DNA from: Spirochaetia bacterium
GTDB taxonomy: Bacteria; Spirochaetota; Spirochaetia; Treponematales; Breznakiellaceae
Direction: 5' to 3'
Assembly (NCBI GenBank): GCA_025997755.1
Contig: BNVA01000015.1
Coordinates: forward strand, 1 to 19,855
Length of the DNA: 19,855 nt
Part shown: in pieces, positions 7,630-16,094 of the stretch
Position numbering within the stretch: position 1 is the stretch's first letter
How the letters are laid out: each line of letters starts with the position of its first letter
The notes under the pieces: generated by a model
The model's input: the letters and a program-made list of their open reading frames with translations, nothing else
Database searches by the model: none
What the model was told of the DNA's origin: nothing
Program-made: the position numbers and the translations under genes

Positions 7630-8256
7630 CTATAAAACAACTTTTTTAAAGTTTTCCAAAATTTGGTCAACCATGGGGCGGGCGTCTATATCAACAAGAA
7701 TGTCTTTTTTCCGGTAGTAATCAATCAGCGGCGCAGTTTGGACACGGTAAACTTCCAGACGTTCTTTTACCGCCTCCGGCTTGTCGTCTTCCCTTGTGTA
7801 GACCTCCCCGCCGCATATATCACACTTATCACTCTGTTTGGGCGGATTAAATTCCGTGTGCCAGCTAAAACGGCACTTACGGCAGACACGCCTGCCGGAC
7901 AAGCGCTTGATAACGTCTTCGTCGGGTATGTTAAAATCCACTACCTTGTCTACTCTTGAAAAACTATCAAGCGCTGCGGCTTGGGCAATGGTACGCGGAA
8001 ATCCGTCCAATACATAGCCGGATTTAACGTCATCTTTTGTAAGCCGTTCCTTTACTAAGTCAATGGTTACACCGTCGTGAACAAGATGCCCCGCATCAAT
8101 AATTGCCTTAATCCTTAAACCCAGCATATTTTTTTCGGCAATAGCCTCGCGGAAAATATCACCCGTACTGATATGGGGTATATTCAATAACTCAACAACT
8201 TTAACCGCCAGACTTCCCTTGCCTGCACCGGGCGGACCTAAAAAAATTAAATTCAT
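7630..8256 (-). CDS. adk: Adenylate kinase, zinc-lid type
   Basis: Adk interconverts ATP, ADP and AMP in the cytoplasm. The P-loop GPPGAGKG (7-14), the AMP-binding STGDIFREAI (30-39) and DGFPRT (84-89), and the lid are all visible. The lid carries four cysteines (125, 128, 145, 148) in CRKC and CDIC, the zinc-binding long form also common in Gram-positive bacteria. The length of 208 is slightly short but complete. The start at 8256 has AGGA about eight bases upstream. It is 20 bases downstream of the glucosaminidase-like gene on the same strand and probably cotranscribed with it, although the functions are unrelated. Confidence 0.97.
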   Translation of the reverse strand: MNLIFLGPPGAGKGSLAVKVVELLNIPHISTGDIFREAIAEKNMLGLRIKAIIDAGHLVHDGVTIDLVKERLTKDDVKSGYVLDGFPRTIAQAAALDSFSRVDKVVDFNIPDEDVIKRLSGRRVCRKCRFSWHTEFNPPKQSDKCDICGGEVYTREDDKPEAVKERLEVYRVQTAPLIDYYRKKDILVDIDARPMVDQILENFKKVVL

Positions 8257-8276
8257 ATTGATTTCCTGTTAGCGCC

Positions 8277-8885
8277 TTAAGTTCCAAATGACACTTCGTA
8301 AAGATTATCTAAAATTGCTTTTAGTTTTTTTCCGTAATTTTTATCGGAAGCCCATGTTCCGGCCAAACCGTATATGTCGGGCGCGCTTCCATAACGCACC
8401 CATTTGTAACGCGGATCAACCAGTGTAAGTTTAGGCGGCTCCTCTGTGGCATAAGCCTTTAAATGCTGAATCTGAGCGCGTACGCCGATCCGGGGACTTG
8501 GAAAACGCTCACCTTTCTGTTCAGGGCCTATCGCGCCCAAACCGCAAAAATTGTTCATATCCGGCGTTACAAGTCCGCCATAAGAAAGATAGCCCGTTTC
8601 AAGACACATTTGAGAGAACGCCACATCGCTGTTCACACCCTCAATTTTCGCTTCCTCAACGTAGAGTTTTGCAAAATCAAATACAAATGATTTATCCAGC
8701 GAAGGATTTTTTTTCAACAAAAAATTTGCCAAGTTTTCCGTTTTAACTTGACCGGCACCCAAAATCGAGTCAGGTGACGGCGGAATTACCGGTCTTTCCG
8801 GCGGTTTTCCCTTAACCGAAGAACATGAAAAAACCAGAATTGAAAAACTTAAACAAATAACACCTTTAAAAAACATAGTCCTCAT
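8277..8885 (-). CDS. Glucosaminidase-like (GH73-type) lipoprotein
   Basis: The 202-residue protein has a signal peptide ending in the lipobox VFSC (cysteine 21) and a C-terminal domain of the endo-beta-N-acetylglucosaminidase (FlgJ/LytG) type. Visible are the helix DVAFSQMCLETGYLSYGG with probable catalytic E96, then NNFCGLGAIG, the SPRIGVRAQIQHLKAYA segment and YGLAGTWASDKNYGKKLKAILDNLY. It should cut peptidoglycan glycan strands at the inner or periplasmic face. A second in-frame ATG at 8876 is preceded by TGAGGACT and could be the true start; the signal peptide is complete with either. Together with the GH18 lipoprotein it gives two membrane-anchored muramidase/glucosaminidase-like enzymes in the window. 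Confidence 0.85.
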   Translation of the reverse strand: MRTMFFKGVICLSFSILVFSCSSVKGKPPERPVIPPSPDSILGAGQVKTENLANFLLKKNPSLDKSFVFDFAKLYVEEAKIEGVNSDVAFSQMCLETGYLSYGGLVTPDMNNFCGLGAIGPEQKGERFPSPRIGVRAQIQHLKAYATEEPPKLTLVDPRYKWVRYGSAPDIYGLAGTWASDKNYGKKLKAILDNLYEVSFGT

Positions 8886-8905
8886 ACACTATTGTCGGCA
8901 TTTAC

Positions 8906-8928
8906 AGCCTTGAACGGCTCTTTTTTTT
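8906..8928 (+). other. Small hairpin with T8 run before ptsI
   Basis: AGCC (8906-8909) pairs with GGCT (8916-8919) across a six-base loop, followed by C and eight T. It looks like a very short terminator or attenuator just upstream of ptsI. With only four base pairs it may be chance. Confidence 0.25.
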
Positions 8929-8949
8929 ATGATAGCGTTTAAACTCATA

Positions 8950-10668
8950 ATGAAAAAGATCAGCGGCATTCCTGCCTCAGGCGGGCTTGCCATAGGTAAA
9001 GCCTTATTGTGGACGGGAAACGATTTTCCGGAAATTCCGCGTTATATTATTCACAAAGCTCAGGTGGATGATGAATGGAAGCGGTTTTTGGTTGCTAACA
9101 AGAATCTTGTCGAAAAAATAAAACAGCATATCGACAGCTTGGAAAACGAAAAAAATAAAGAACAGTCCGACCTTTTGCGCGCGCACCTAATGATGCTTGA
9201 AGACCTTGATTTTCAACGGCAGATCAGAGCGGCGCTTGAAAGCCAGCTTGAAAACATAGAATGGATTGTGTGGTCTATATCTCACGAGATGGCGCAAAAG
9301 CTGCTTTCCGCACCGGATGCCTACCTGCGCGAGCGCGCGTCGGATATTTCCGATATGTCTCACGAAATTTTGAACAAACTCCTCTCGATACAACAGCTTT
9401 CCCTTTCCGACATAAGCGAAGACTGCATTGTTATTGCACGCGATATTCCGCCGTCTCAAGCGCTAACGATGAATAAAACCCATATAAAGGCTATAGTTAC
9501 CGATTACGGCAGCAGAATATCTCATACTGCGATTCTCGCCCGCTCTCTTGAGATACCGGCGGTTTTGGGAGTTTCAAACGGCACTCTGGAAATAAATAAC
9601 GGTGATATGCTTGTTGTGGACGGTGATTTTGGAACCATAGCGATAAACCCGGACGCGGACGAGCTTGAAAGATCAAACGGCAGGGTTTTGTCTCTGCAAA
9701 AAAAAATAAGCTCCCAGCAGTCTTTGCGCGATCTTCCGCCGGAAACAAAAGACGGCAAGCGTTTTATACTTAAAGCGAATATTGAGGTACCCTCCGATGC
9801 CGAAAGGATAATGCAGTACGGCGCCGAAGGAATCGGTCTTTTCCGCTCCGAATTTTTATTTTTATCTAACGGTGAGGTGACGGAAGAGGAGCGCCAATAC
9901 AAGGCTTACAGCGATGTGATCAAAACACTTGGCAATATGCCGGTAACGATTCGTACAGTCGATGTGGGCGGCGACAAGGTGCTGCCGAACTTTTTCCCAA
10001 AAGAGGAAAAAAATCCCCTGCTTGGATGGAGGGCGATACGGTTTAGTTTGGCTATGCCGGAACTTTTCAGGGCGCAGCTTAGGGCGATTTTGAGGGCGGC
10101 GTCAAAAGGAAATCTTAGGATTATGTTCCCTCTAATTTCAGGCATAGAGGAGTTGGATCAGGCTATTGCCGCACTAGAGGAGGCTAAGGCGGAGTGCCGC
10201 AAAGTCGGGCAGCCTGTGGCGGAGAATATACAGATTGGAGTGATGATAGAGGTTCCTTCCGCCGCTGTTACCGCCGATATTTTGGCAAAAAAGGCGGATT
10301 TTTTATCGATAGGGACGAATGATCTGATGCAATACACCCTTGCCGTTGACAGGGGAAACCAAAAAGTATCGTATCTGGCGCAGAATATTCATCCGGCGAT
10401 AATAAGACTGCTTAAAATGACGATAGATGCCTCTCATAAAGCCGGAAAATCGGTTTCCATGTGCGGAGAAATGGCCGGAGACACCCTTGCCCTGCCGCTT
10501 TTGCTTGGATTGGGGCTGGATGAATTCAGCGTCAGCGCTCCGGCTATACCGGAAGTTAAGTCGGTAATTCGTCAATGCGACTACCAAAAGTGTAAAAAAC
10601 TGGCGGAAAAAATCCTTGAATGTGAAAATATCAGCGAAATAAAAAAAATTTTAAACGAGGCTAAATGA
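8950..10668 (+). CDS. ptsI: Phosphoenolpyruvate-protein phosphotransferase (PTS enzyme I)
   Basis: Enzyme I takes phosphate from phosphoenolpyruvate and passes it to HPr. The protein has the N-terminal HPr-binding helices, the phosphohistidine swivel motif GSRISHTAILAR (active histidine at 192 from this start) and the C-terminal PEP-binding barrel with GLFRSEFLF, TVDVGGDK, MIEVPSAA, GTNDLMQYTLAVDR and MCGEMAGD. I place the start at ATG 8950 because family members begin MKKISGIPASGGLAIGKA; the frame is open to an upstream ATG at 8929. Neither start has a clear Shine-Dalgarno sequence. No HPr or EII gene is in the window. The stop overlaps the leuA start by ATGA. Confidence 0.95.
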   Translation: MKKISGIPASGGLAIGKALLWTGNDFPEIPRYIIHKAQVDDEWKRFLVANKNLVEKIKQHIDSLENEKNKEQSDLLRAHLMMLEDLDFQRQIRAALESQLENIEWIVWSISHEMAQKLLSAPDAYLRERASDISDMSHEILNKLLSIQQLSLSDISEDCIVIARDIPPSQALTMNKTHIKAIVTDYGSRISHTAILARSLEIPAVLGVSNGTLEINNGDMLVVDGDFGTIAINPDADELERSNGRVLSLQKKISSQQSLRDLPPETKDGKRFILKANIEVPSDAERIMQYGAEGIGLFRSEFLFLSNGEVTEEERQYKAYSDVIKTLGNMPVTIRTVDVGGDKVLPNFFPKEEKNPLLGWRAIRFSLAMPELFRAQLRAILRAASKGNLRIMFPLISGIEELDQAIAALEEAKAECRKVGQPVAENIQIGVMIEVPSAAVTADILAKKADFLSIGTNDLMQYTLAVDRGNQKVSYLAQNIHPAIIRLLKMTIDASHKAGKSVSMCGEMAGDTLALPLLLGLGLDEFSVSAPAIPEVKSVIRQCDYQKCKKLAEKILECENISEIKKILNEAK

Positions 10669-12185
10669 TGAGTGATAGACGGGTTTTTATTTTTGACACA
10701 ACACTGCGGGATGGTGAACAGGCTCCGGGCTGTTCTATGAATGTTCAGGAAAAAATAGAAGTTGCAAAACGCCTTGAAAGGCTTGGCGTAGATATTATTG
10801 AGGCGGGCTTCCCTGCTTCAAGCCCCGGTGATTTGGATTCCGTTAAAAATATTGCGCTCCTAGTTAAGGACAGCACCGTAGCGGGTTTGTGCCGTGCGCT
10901 TGAAAAAGACATCGACGCGGCAAGGGAGGCTCTTGGGAAAGCGGCGAATCCCCGCGTGCATATTTTTTTGGCAACAAGCCCTATTCACATGGAGTATAAG
11001 TTAAAGATGACGGAAACGCAGGTTTTGGAACAGGCGATAGCCGCCGTTAAATACGCAAAAAAGTTCTGTTCCGATGTTGAGTTCTCCGCCGAGGATGCCT
11101 TCCGAAGCGATCCCGATTTTGTCTGCAAGGTATTCGGCGCGGTGATCGAAGCTGGCGCTACTACGCTAAACCACCCCGATACCGTTGGCTACGCCATACC
11201 CCATGAATTCGGGGACAGGATACGTTATGTGAAGGAACACACTCCGAATATAGAGAAGGCTAGACTTTCAGTTCACTGTCATAACGATCTGGGACTTGCT
11301 GTGGCGAATAGCCTTGCCGCCATTGAAGCGGGAGCGGATCAGGCGGAGTGTACGATCAACGGCATAGGAGAGAGGGCGGGCAACGCATCGCTTGAAGAAA
11401 TTGTTATGGCGTTGAGGGTGAGGAAAAACTACTTTCGCGCCGACACGCGCATTGATGCAACCCAGCTCTACCCGACAAGCCGTCTTATCACCAAGGTTAC
11501 AGGTGTAAAGGTACAGCCTAACAAGGCGATAGTGGGAGAAAATGCCTTTGCTCACGAGGCGGGCATACATCAACACGGGGTACTTGCAAACCCCGCAACC
11601 TACGAGATCATGACGCCGGAATCCGTGGGCATTACAAAGAAAGACCTTGTGCTGGGCAAACATTCAGGCAAACACGCCTTTGAAGAGCGGCTTAAAGATA
11701 TGGGTTTCAACCTAGACGGACATGCCCTGCAAGATGCCTTTGAACGTTTTAAAACCCTTGCCGACAACAAAAAAACGGTGAACGAACGTGATATTGAGGC
11801 GCTTATATCAGGCTTCTCCACAGTAAAGGAAACATGGCGGCTTGACCGCTGGGTGATAAACGCCGGTTCGTCGGTGTCGTCCACCAGTGCGATACGCCTT
11901 GTCGCAGGGGACGGCGGTTTGCGGGAATCGGTACACTTCGGCAACGGCTGTATCGACGCGGCATTTAACGCGATAAACAAACTAATCGGCAAAGAAGTGG
12001 TGCTGGATATGATCGAAATCGGCTCAATCTCCGGCGAGGCAGATGCCCAAGGCGAAGCCATGGTAAAAATCACCTACAACGGCGGACATTGGAACGGGCG
12101 CGGGGTATCCACAAATATCATTGAGTCCGCGATTAAAGCGTACGTCTCGGCAATCAACGCGATGGAAAGTGAGCAGCAAAAATAG
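10665..12185 (+). CDS. leuA: 2-isopropylmalate synthase
   Basis: LeuA condenses acetyl-CoA with 2-ketoisovalerate, the first step of leucine synthesis. The catalytic barrel starts FDTTLRDGEQAPGCSMN and carries SVHCHNDLGLAVANS (metal-binding H204 and H206) and NGIGERAGNA. The subdomain motif HEAGIHQHG and the KHSGKHAF segment follow, and the C-terminal regulatory domain spans about 375-506. The length of 506 matches the leucine-feedback-regulated form. Citramalate synthase is related, but the N-terminal motif and architecture favour LeuA. ATG 10665 overlaps the ptsI stop; the next codon, ATG 10668, is better spaced (seven bases) from GAGG at 10657-10660. leuB, leuC and leuD are not in the window. 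Confidence 0.93.
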   Translation: MMSDRRVFIFDTTLRDGEQAPGCSMNVQEKIEVAKRLERLGVDIIEAGFPASSPGDLDSVKNIALLVKDSTVAGLCRALEKDIDAAREALGKAANPRVHIFLATSPIHMEYKLKMTETQVLEQAIAAVKYAKKFCSDVEFSAEDAFRSDPDFVCKVFGAVIEAGATTLNHPDTVGYAIPHEFGDRIRYVKEHTPNIEKARLSVHCHNDLGLAVANSLAAIEAGADQAECTINGIGERAGNASLEEIVMALRVRKNYFRADTRIDATQLYPTSRLITKVTGVKVQPNKAIVGENAFAHEAGIHQHGVLANPATYEIMTPESVGITKKDLVLGKHSGKHAFEERLKDMGFNLDGHALQDAFERFKTLADNKKTVNERDIEALISGFSTVKETWRLDRWVINAGSSVSSTSAIRLVAGDGGLRESVHFGNGCIDAAFNAINKLIGKEVVLDMIEIGSISGEADAQGEAMVKITYNGGHWNGRGVSTNIIESAIKAYVSAINAMESEQQK

Positions 12186-12221
12186 CGGGCAGCTTTATTT
12201 ATGTGCGTACGGACACCAGCC

Positions 12222-12250
12222 TTGACAAATTTTTATTTCATATATAAAGT
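12222..12250 (+). promoter_or_regulatory. Strong promoter candidate for cysK
   Basis: A perfect TTGACA (12222-12227) is followed at 17 bases by TAAAGT (12245-12250) or at 15 bases by TATAAA (12243-12248). The cysK ATG is about 60 bases further on. The leader contains AGCTG (12272-12276) that can pair with CAGCT (12288-12292), just before the AAGGAG ribosome site at 12298-12303. Confidence 0.6.
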
Positions 12251-12309
12251 CTATATTATTACTAAGAATTAAGCTGCGAAAAATTTACAGCTGATGCAAG
12301 GAGTATTTT

Positions 12310-13230
12310 ATGGCAAGAGCTGAAAGAATCACCGATCTTATCGGAAAAACGCCTATCGTTAAAATCAATAGGCTAAATGACGGCGGGGCAACAGTTTACG
12401 CAAAGCTGGAAAGTTTTAATCCCCTTCATAGCGTTAAGGACCGTATCGCGCTGGCACTCATCGAAGCGGCGGAACAAGACGGACGTATAAAAAAAGATAC
12501 GATTATAATTGAGCCGACAAGCGGTAACACGGGCATAGGCTTGGCGTTTGTGGCGGCGGTTAAGGGTTACCAGTTGATCCTAACCATGCCGGAAACGATG
12601 AGTATTGAGCGCCGAAAGTTGTTAAAGGCGCTTGGAGCAAAGTTGGAGCTTACCGAAGGCGCAAAAGGTATGAAGGGCGCAATAGCGAAAGCGGAGGAAA
12701 TTGCCGCAGCGACGCCGAATTCTTTTATACCCCAGCAGTTCAATAATCCTGCAAACCCTGCTATACACGAAAAAACAACCGGACCCGAAATCTGGGAAGA
12801 TACAGAGGGCAAGATTGATATTCTGATCGGAGGCGTAGGTACAGGCGGTACCATCACCGGTGCAGGCAAATATTTAAAATCAAAAAAACCGTCGGTTAAA
12901 CTGGTTGCCGTTGAACCGGCGTCTTCTCCGGTGCTTTCCGGCGGAAGTCCGGGACCCCACAAGATTCAGGGTATAGGCGCGGGTTTTGTGCCTCAAGTTT
13001 TTGATGCGGGTCTTATCGACGAAATATACCATACCGACGACGTTAAAGCCGGAAACATCGCAAGACGCGCTGCAAAAGAGGAAGGCATACTGATCGGTAT
13101 CTCATCCGGCGCGGCGCTGGAAGCGGCGTTGACCATATCAAAACGTCCCGAAAATAAGGGGAAGACGATAGTAGTCGTTCTGCCAGACACAGGCGAACGT
13201 TACCTTTCAACATGGCTTTGGGAAGAATAG
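12310..13230 (+). CDS. cysK: Cysteine synthase (O-acetylserine sulfhydrylase)
   Basis: CysK makes cysteine from O-acetylserine and sulfide with pyridoxal phosphate. Visible are the PLP lysine in NPLHSVKDR (K43), the substrate loop [13 protein letters not shown], the phosphate-binding [16 protein letters not shown], and [11 protein letters not shown] with [12 protein letters not shown]. Length 306 is typical. The start has a perfect AAGGAG six bases upstream. No cysE or sulfate-assimilation gene is adjacent, so sulfide may come directly from the surroundings. A cystathionine beta-synthase-type role cannot be ruled out by sequence alone but fits less well. Confidence 0.95.
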   Translation: MARAERITDLIGKTPIVKINRLNDGGATVYAKLESFNPLHSVKDRIALALIEAAEQDGRIKKDTIIIEPTSGNTGIGLAFVAAVKGYQLILTMPETMSIERRKLLKALGAKLELTEGAKGMKGAIAKAEEIAAATPNSFIPQQFNNPANPAIHEKTTGPEIWEDTEGKIDILIGGVGTGGTITGAGKYLKSKKPSVKLVAVEPASSPVLSGGSPGPHKIQGIGAGFVPQVFDAGLIDEIYHTDDVKAGNIARRAAKEEGILIGISSGAALEAALTISKRPENKGKTIVVVLPDTGERYLSTWLWEE

Positions 13231-13249
13231 CCTAACTAAATTTTGCGTA

Positions 13250-13279
13250 TAACGCTATGCACATCTTCGCATAGCGTTA
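13250..13279. other. Perfect 11-bp hairpin between cysK and leuS
   Basis: TAACGCTATGC (13250-13260) and GCATAGCGTTA (13269-13279) are exact reverse complements with an eight-base loop. The right arm is followed by a C-rich tract and not by T residues, so this is not a standard Rho-independent terminator for cysK. It could stabilise the cysK 3' end, be a protein site, or be a dispersed repeat. Confidence 0.75.
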
Positions 13280-13293
13280 CCCTCCCCTCCCCC

Positions 13294-13323
13294 TTCAAAA
13301 CCGCACCCTAATTCAATTATAAT
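13294..13323 (+). promoter_or_regulatory. Candidate promoter of leuS
   Basis: A perfect TATAAT lies at 13318-13323, with TTCAAA (13294-13299, four matches to the -35 consensus) 18 bases upstream. The leuS ribosome site AAGGAG is at 13336-13341, six bases before the ATG, giving a leader of about 20 bases. No T-box element is visible. Confidence 0.5.
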
Positions 13324-13347
13324 CTACCTGTAACTAAGGAGCCCCTC

Positions 13348-15837
13348 ATGTCAAAATATCCGTTTGAAACTATTGAGCCTAAATGGCAGAAGTATTGGGA
13401 GGAGCATAAAACCTTCCGCGCTTTAGAGGATGAGCGTTATGCGAAAGACAAGCGCCGCTATGTGCTTGATATGTTTCCGTATCCATCATCTCAGGGGCTT
13501 CATGTGGGTCATCCTGAGGGCTACACGGCTACAGACATATACTGCCGGTACCTGAGGGCAGCCGGGTACAATGTACTGCACCCCATGGGTTTTGACGCTT
13601 TCGGTCTGCCTGCGGAGAATTACGCGATTAAGACCGGGCAGCATCCGGCTAAGACTACGGCGGACAACATCACGCATTTCCGGCAGCAGATAAAACGGCT
13701 GGGATTTTCTTACGATTGGGAGCGCGAGGTTGATACTTCGAGCGAGGAATACTACCGCTGGACCCAGTGGATTTTTCTTAAACTGTTTGATAAGGGGCTG
13801 GCTTACGAGGCGGAGAGCCCGATTAACTGGTGTCCGTCTTGCAAGACGGGACTTGCAAACGAAGAAGTGAAGGACGGGGCTTGCGAGCGCTGCGGTACCA
13901 AGGTTACGCGCAAGCGGATTAGGCAATGGATTTTGAAGATTACCGACTATGCCGAACGGCTGCTTGCCGACCTTGACGGGCTGGATTGGCCGGAGCCTGT
14001 CAAGCTAATGCAGCGTAACTGGATTGGACGGAGCGAAGGAGCGAATGTCAACTTCAAAATTGACGGGTTTGATGATGTTCTGGAGATTTATACGACACGC
14101 CCGGACACCCTTTTCGGCGCGACTTACATGGTTTTGTCGCCCGAACATCCCCTTGTTGATAAAATTACCGCATCCGGGCAGCAAAAAGCCGTGCAAACTT
14201 ATGTTGAACAGGCGGCAAAAAAGAGCGATCTTGAGCGTACCGACCTTGCAAAGACAAAAACCGGCGTTTTTTCCGGCGCTTACGCGATAAATCCCGTTAA
14301 TAATGCCAAAATTCCCATCTGGATTGCCGATTATGTTTTGATTTCCTACGGTACAGGCGCGATCATGGCTGTTCCTGCCCACGATGAACGCGATTGGGAC
14401 TTTGCCAAAACTTTTGATTTGCCTATTGTTTGTGTTGTAGTGAGTAAGGAGCAAGGAGTAAGGAGTACCCCCTCTGAATGTACCTCCGCATACGGTTACG
14501 CGGTAAATTCAGGATTTTTGGACGGGCTTCCAACAGAGCAGGCAAAAAAAGCTATGGCGGATTGGCTAAAGGAGCGCGGCATAGGCACAAAAGCGGTTCG
14601 GTATAAATTGCGGGATTGGGTGTTTAGCCGGCAGCGTTACTGGGGCGAGCCTATTCCTCTTGTACATTGTGAAAAGTGCGGGATTGTACCTCTGCCGGAA
14701 AGCGATCTGCCGTTACGCCTGCCGGAAGTTCAATCTTACGCGCCGTCCGGTTCCGGTGAATCGCCGCTTGCAAACATTACAGATTGGGTGAACACGACCT
14801 GCCCCAAGTGCGGAGGCGCGGCAAAACGCGAAACCAACACGATGCCGCAGTGGGCGGGAAGCTGCTGGTATTACCTTCGCTACCTTGACCCGCACAACGC
14901 AAACATTTTCGCGGAACGCAGCAAAATAGACTATTGGGCGCCCGTTGACCTTTATGTGGGAGGCACGGAACACGCCGTCCTGCACCTCCTCTACAGCCGT
15001 TTTTGGCACAAGGTACTGTTCGATCTGGGACTTGTGAATACAACGGAGCCGTTCCAGCGTCTTGTAAATCAGGGCATGATTTTAGGCGAAGACAACCAAA
15101 AAATGAGCAAATCACGGGGCAACGTGATAAACCCAGACGACATAATAAAAGAATACGGAGCAGACTCAATGCGTGTCTACGAGATGTTCATGGGACCTCT
15201 TGAAGTCAGCAAACCGTGGATGACAGCCGGTCTTGTGGGCGTTACCCGCTTTCTTGAACGGCTTTGGAGCATAGCGGAACGCCTTCAAGTGAGTAAGGAG
15301 CAAACTCCCGCTACCCCCTCTTCAACTACTCAATACTCACTACTAACTACTAACTCAATAACCCGCCTACTCCACAAAACCATAAAAAAAGTTACCGGAG
15401 ATACGGCTACGCTCAATTTTAACACCGCCATAAGCGCAATGATGGTGTATTCGTCAGAGCTTGCAAAATTTTTAAGTGAAAACACTCGCTACCCCTTACT
15501 CACTACTCTATGGGAACCCCTCGTAATCATGGCTGCCTGTTATGCGCCGCATTTGGGCGAAGAGCTGTGGGAAAAACTGGGGCACACGGAGTCCGTGTCA
15601 AAAGCCACATGGCCCGGCTGCGACGAAAGCCTTGCCGCCGATGATGAGGTAACTGTTGTCGTGCAGATCAACGGCAAGATACGCGACAAGTTTACCGCCG
15701 CAAAAGGCACGGCAAAAGAAGCGCTTGAAAAAACAGCTATGGATAGCGATGTTGTAAAAAAATGGCTGGAAGGCAAGCAACCTTCAAAGATCATAACCGT
15801 GCCGGACAAGCTGGTAAACATCGTGGTGCGGGACTAA
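13348..15837 (+). CDS. leuS: Leucyl-tRNA synthetase with heptad-repeat insertions
   Basis: LeuRS charges tRNA-Leu and edits mischarged product. The 829-residue protein has the class I signature HVGH (52-55), a zinc-finger-like CPSC and CERC pair, the CP1 editing domain with [20 protein letters not shown] and [19 protein letters not shown], a second cysteine cluster, KMSKS at 585-589 and the C-terminal anticodon-binding helices ending in the [10 protein letters not shown] domain. Three loops, about residues 364-376, 648-670 and 713-720, are encoded by degenerate heptanucleotide repeats. They look like low-complexity additions of serine, threonine and tyrosine residues compared with usual family spacing. 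The reading frame is intact throughout, so the enzyme is presumably functional. Confidence 0.95.
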   Translation: MSKYPFETIEPKWQKYWEEHKTFRALEDERYAKDKRRYVLDMFPYPSSQGLHVGHPEGYTATDIYCRYLRAAGYNVLHPMGFDAFGLPAENYAIKTGQHPAKTTADNITHFRQQIKRLGFSYDWEREVDTSSEEYYRWTQWIFLKLFDKGLAYEAESPINWCPSCKTGLANEEVKDGACERCGTKVTRKRIRQWILKITDYAERLLADLDGLDWPEPVKLMQRNWIGRSEGANVNFKIDGFDDVLEIYTTRPDTLFGATYMVLSPEHPLVDKITASGQQKAVQTYVEQAAKKSDLERTDLAKTKTGVFSGAYAINPVNNAKIPIWIADYVLISYGTGAIMAVPAHDERDWDFAKTFDLPIVCVVVSKEQGVRSTPSECTSAYGYAVNSGFLDGLPTEQAKKAMADWLKERGIGTKAVRYKLRDWVFSRQRYWGEPIPLVHCEKCGIVPLPESDLPLRLPEVQSYAPSGSGESPLANITDWVNTTCPKCGGAAKRETNTMPQWAGSCWYYLRYLDPHNANIFAERSKIDYWAPVDLYVGGTEHAVLHLLYSRFWHKVLFDLGLVNTTEPFQRLVNQGMILGEDNQKMSKSRGNVINPDDIIKEYGADSMRVYEMFMGPLEVSKPWMTAGLVGVTRFLERLWSIAERLQVSKEQTPATPSSTTQYSLLTTNSITRLLHKTIKKVTGDTATLNFNTAISAMMVYSSELAKFLSENTRYPLLTTLWEPLVIMAACYAPHLGEELWEKLGHTESVSKATWPGCDESLAADDEVTVVVQINGKIRDKFTAAKGTAKEALEKTAMDSDVVKKWLEGKQPSKIITVPDKLVNIVVRD
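14437..14475. repeat. Heptad repeat site A within leuS
   Basis: Four consecutive seven-base units run from 14437: GTAGTGA, GTAAGGA, GCAAGGA, GTAAGGA, then GTA and the tail TACCCCCTCT (14466-14475). The 16-base stretch 14439-14454 recurs exactly at 15288-15303, and the ten-base tail recurs at 15312-15321. Because seven is not a multiple of three, the encoded residues [12 protein letters not shown] show no protein repeat, so the periodicity is a DNA property. Confidence 0.85.
15288..15357. repeat. Heptad repeat site B within leuS
   Basis: The left part (15288-15303) equals site A. The middle has CCGCTAC and TACCCCCTCT. The right part (15323-15357) is five heptads CAACTAC, TCAATAC, TCACTAC, TAACTAC, TAACTCA, which read on the minus strand as TGAGTTA, GTAGTTA, GTAGTGA, GTATTGA, GTAGTTG. 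The site therefore joins two arrays in opposite orientation. It encodes residues about 648-670, between the catalytic core and the anticodon-binding domain. Confidence 0.88.
15486..15506. repeat. Heptad repeat site C within leuS
   Basis: Three units TCGCTAC, CCCTTAC, TCACTAC, on the minus strand GTAGTGA, GTAAGGG, GTAGCGA. These are the same family as sites A and B, in minus orientation. The 21 bases equal exactly seven codons, falling in a loop between helices of the anticodon-binding domain. Confidence 0.8.
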
Positions 15838-15892
15838 CATATACTGCTATCTCAATAACTTTGAACACCGCTTAAACAACTTGTTAGGTCAA

Positions 15893-16093
15893 TCATTTTT
15901 CTGTGTTACTCTGATGATCCATTGCCTTTTTGCTGAATTCCCGTACGCTTAATGTATCTTCGTTTTGTTCATGCCACTTTGTGTAATCGTTTTGCTCACG
16001 GGAAATCATAACAAGAAAACGTTCCATGTCCACTGGTCCAAAATGGTCATCTAAAACTTTAAGTCCTTCATATTTTAAAACTGCATCTGTCAT
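15893..16093 (-). CDS. Small partner protein of a PIN toxin (probable antitoxin)
   Basis: The 66-residue protein contains the pattern GLKVLDDHFGPVDMERFL, REQNDYTKW and LSVREFSKKAM. I recall similar small proteins paired with PIN-domain genes in spirochaetes and cyanobacteria, but cannot check this here. No ribbon-helix-helix, AbrB or helix-turn-helix motif is apparent, so whether it represses its own promoter is open. The start follows the toxin stop by one base, with GGAGG at 16103-16107 inside the toxin gene, so the pair is translationally linked. Antitoxin function rests on position and family pattern. Confidence 0.65.
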   Translation of the reverse strand: MTDAVLKYEGLKVLDDHFGPVDMERFLVMISREQNDYTKWHEQNEDTLSVREFSKKAMDHQSNTEK

Positions 16094-16094
16094 T

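Noticed and set aside
7638..7651. AACTTT/AAAGTT palindrome at the convergent lipoprotein/adk ends as a bidirectional terminator
   Set aside because: It is purely AT-rich, with a tiny loop, and lies within adk codons; base composition explains it.
12250..12309. cysK leader as a riboswitch
   Set aside because: Only a five-base stem (AGCTG/CAGCT) is visible, too little for a SAM or other known riboswitch.
13277..13296. C-rich tract as a G-quadruplex on the minus strand
   Set aside because: Only three G runs are present (five, four and three), so an intramolecular four-tract quadruplex is not supported.
13323..13347. T-box regulation of leuS
   Set aside because: The leader from the likely promoter to the ATG is about 20 bases, far too short, and no T-box motif is seen.
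14437..15506. Heptad arrays as a CRISPR array or minisatellite
   Set aside because: Units are seven bases with no spacers, the arrays are tiny, and they lie in coding sequence in both orientations.
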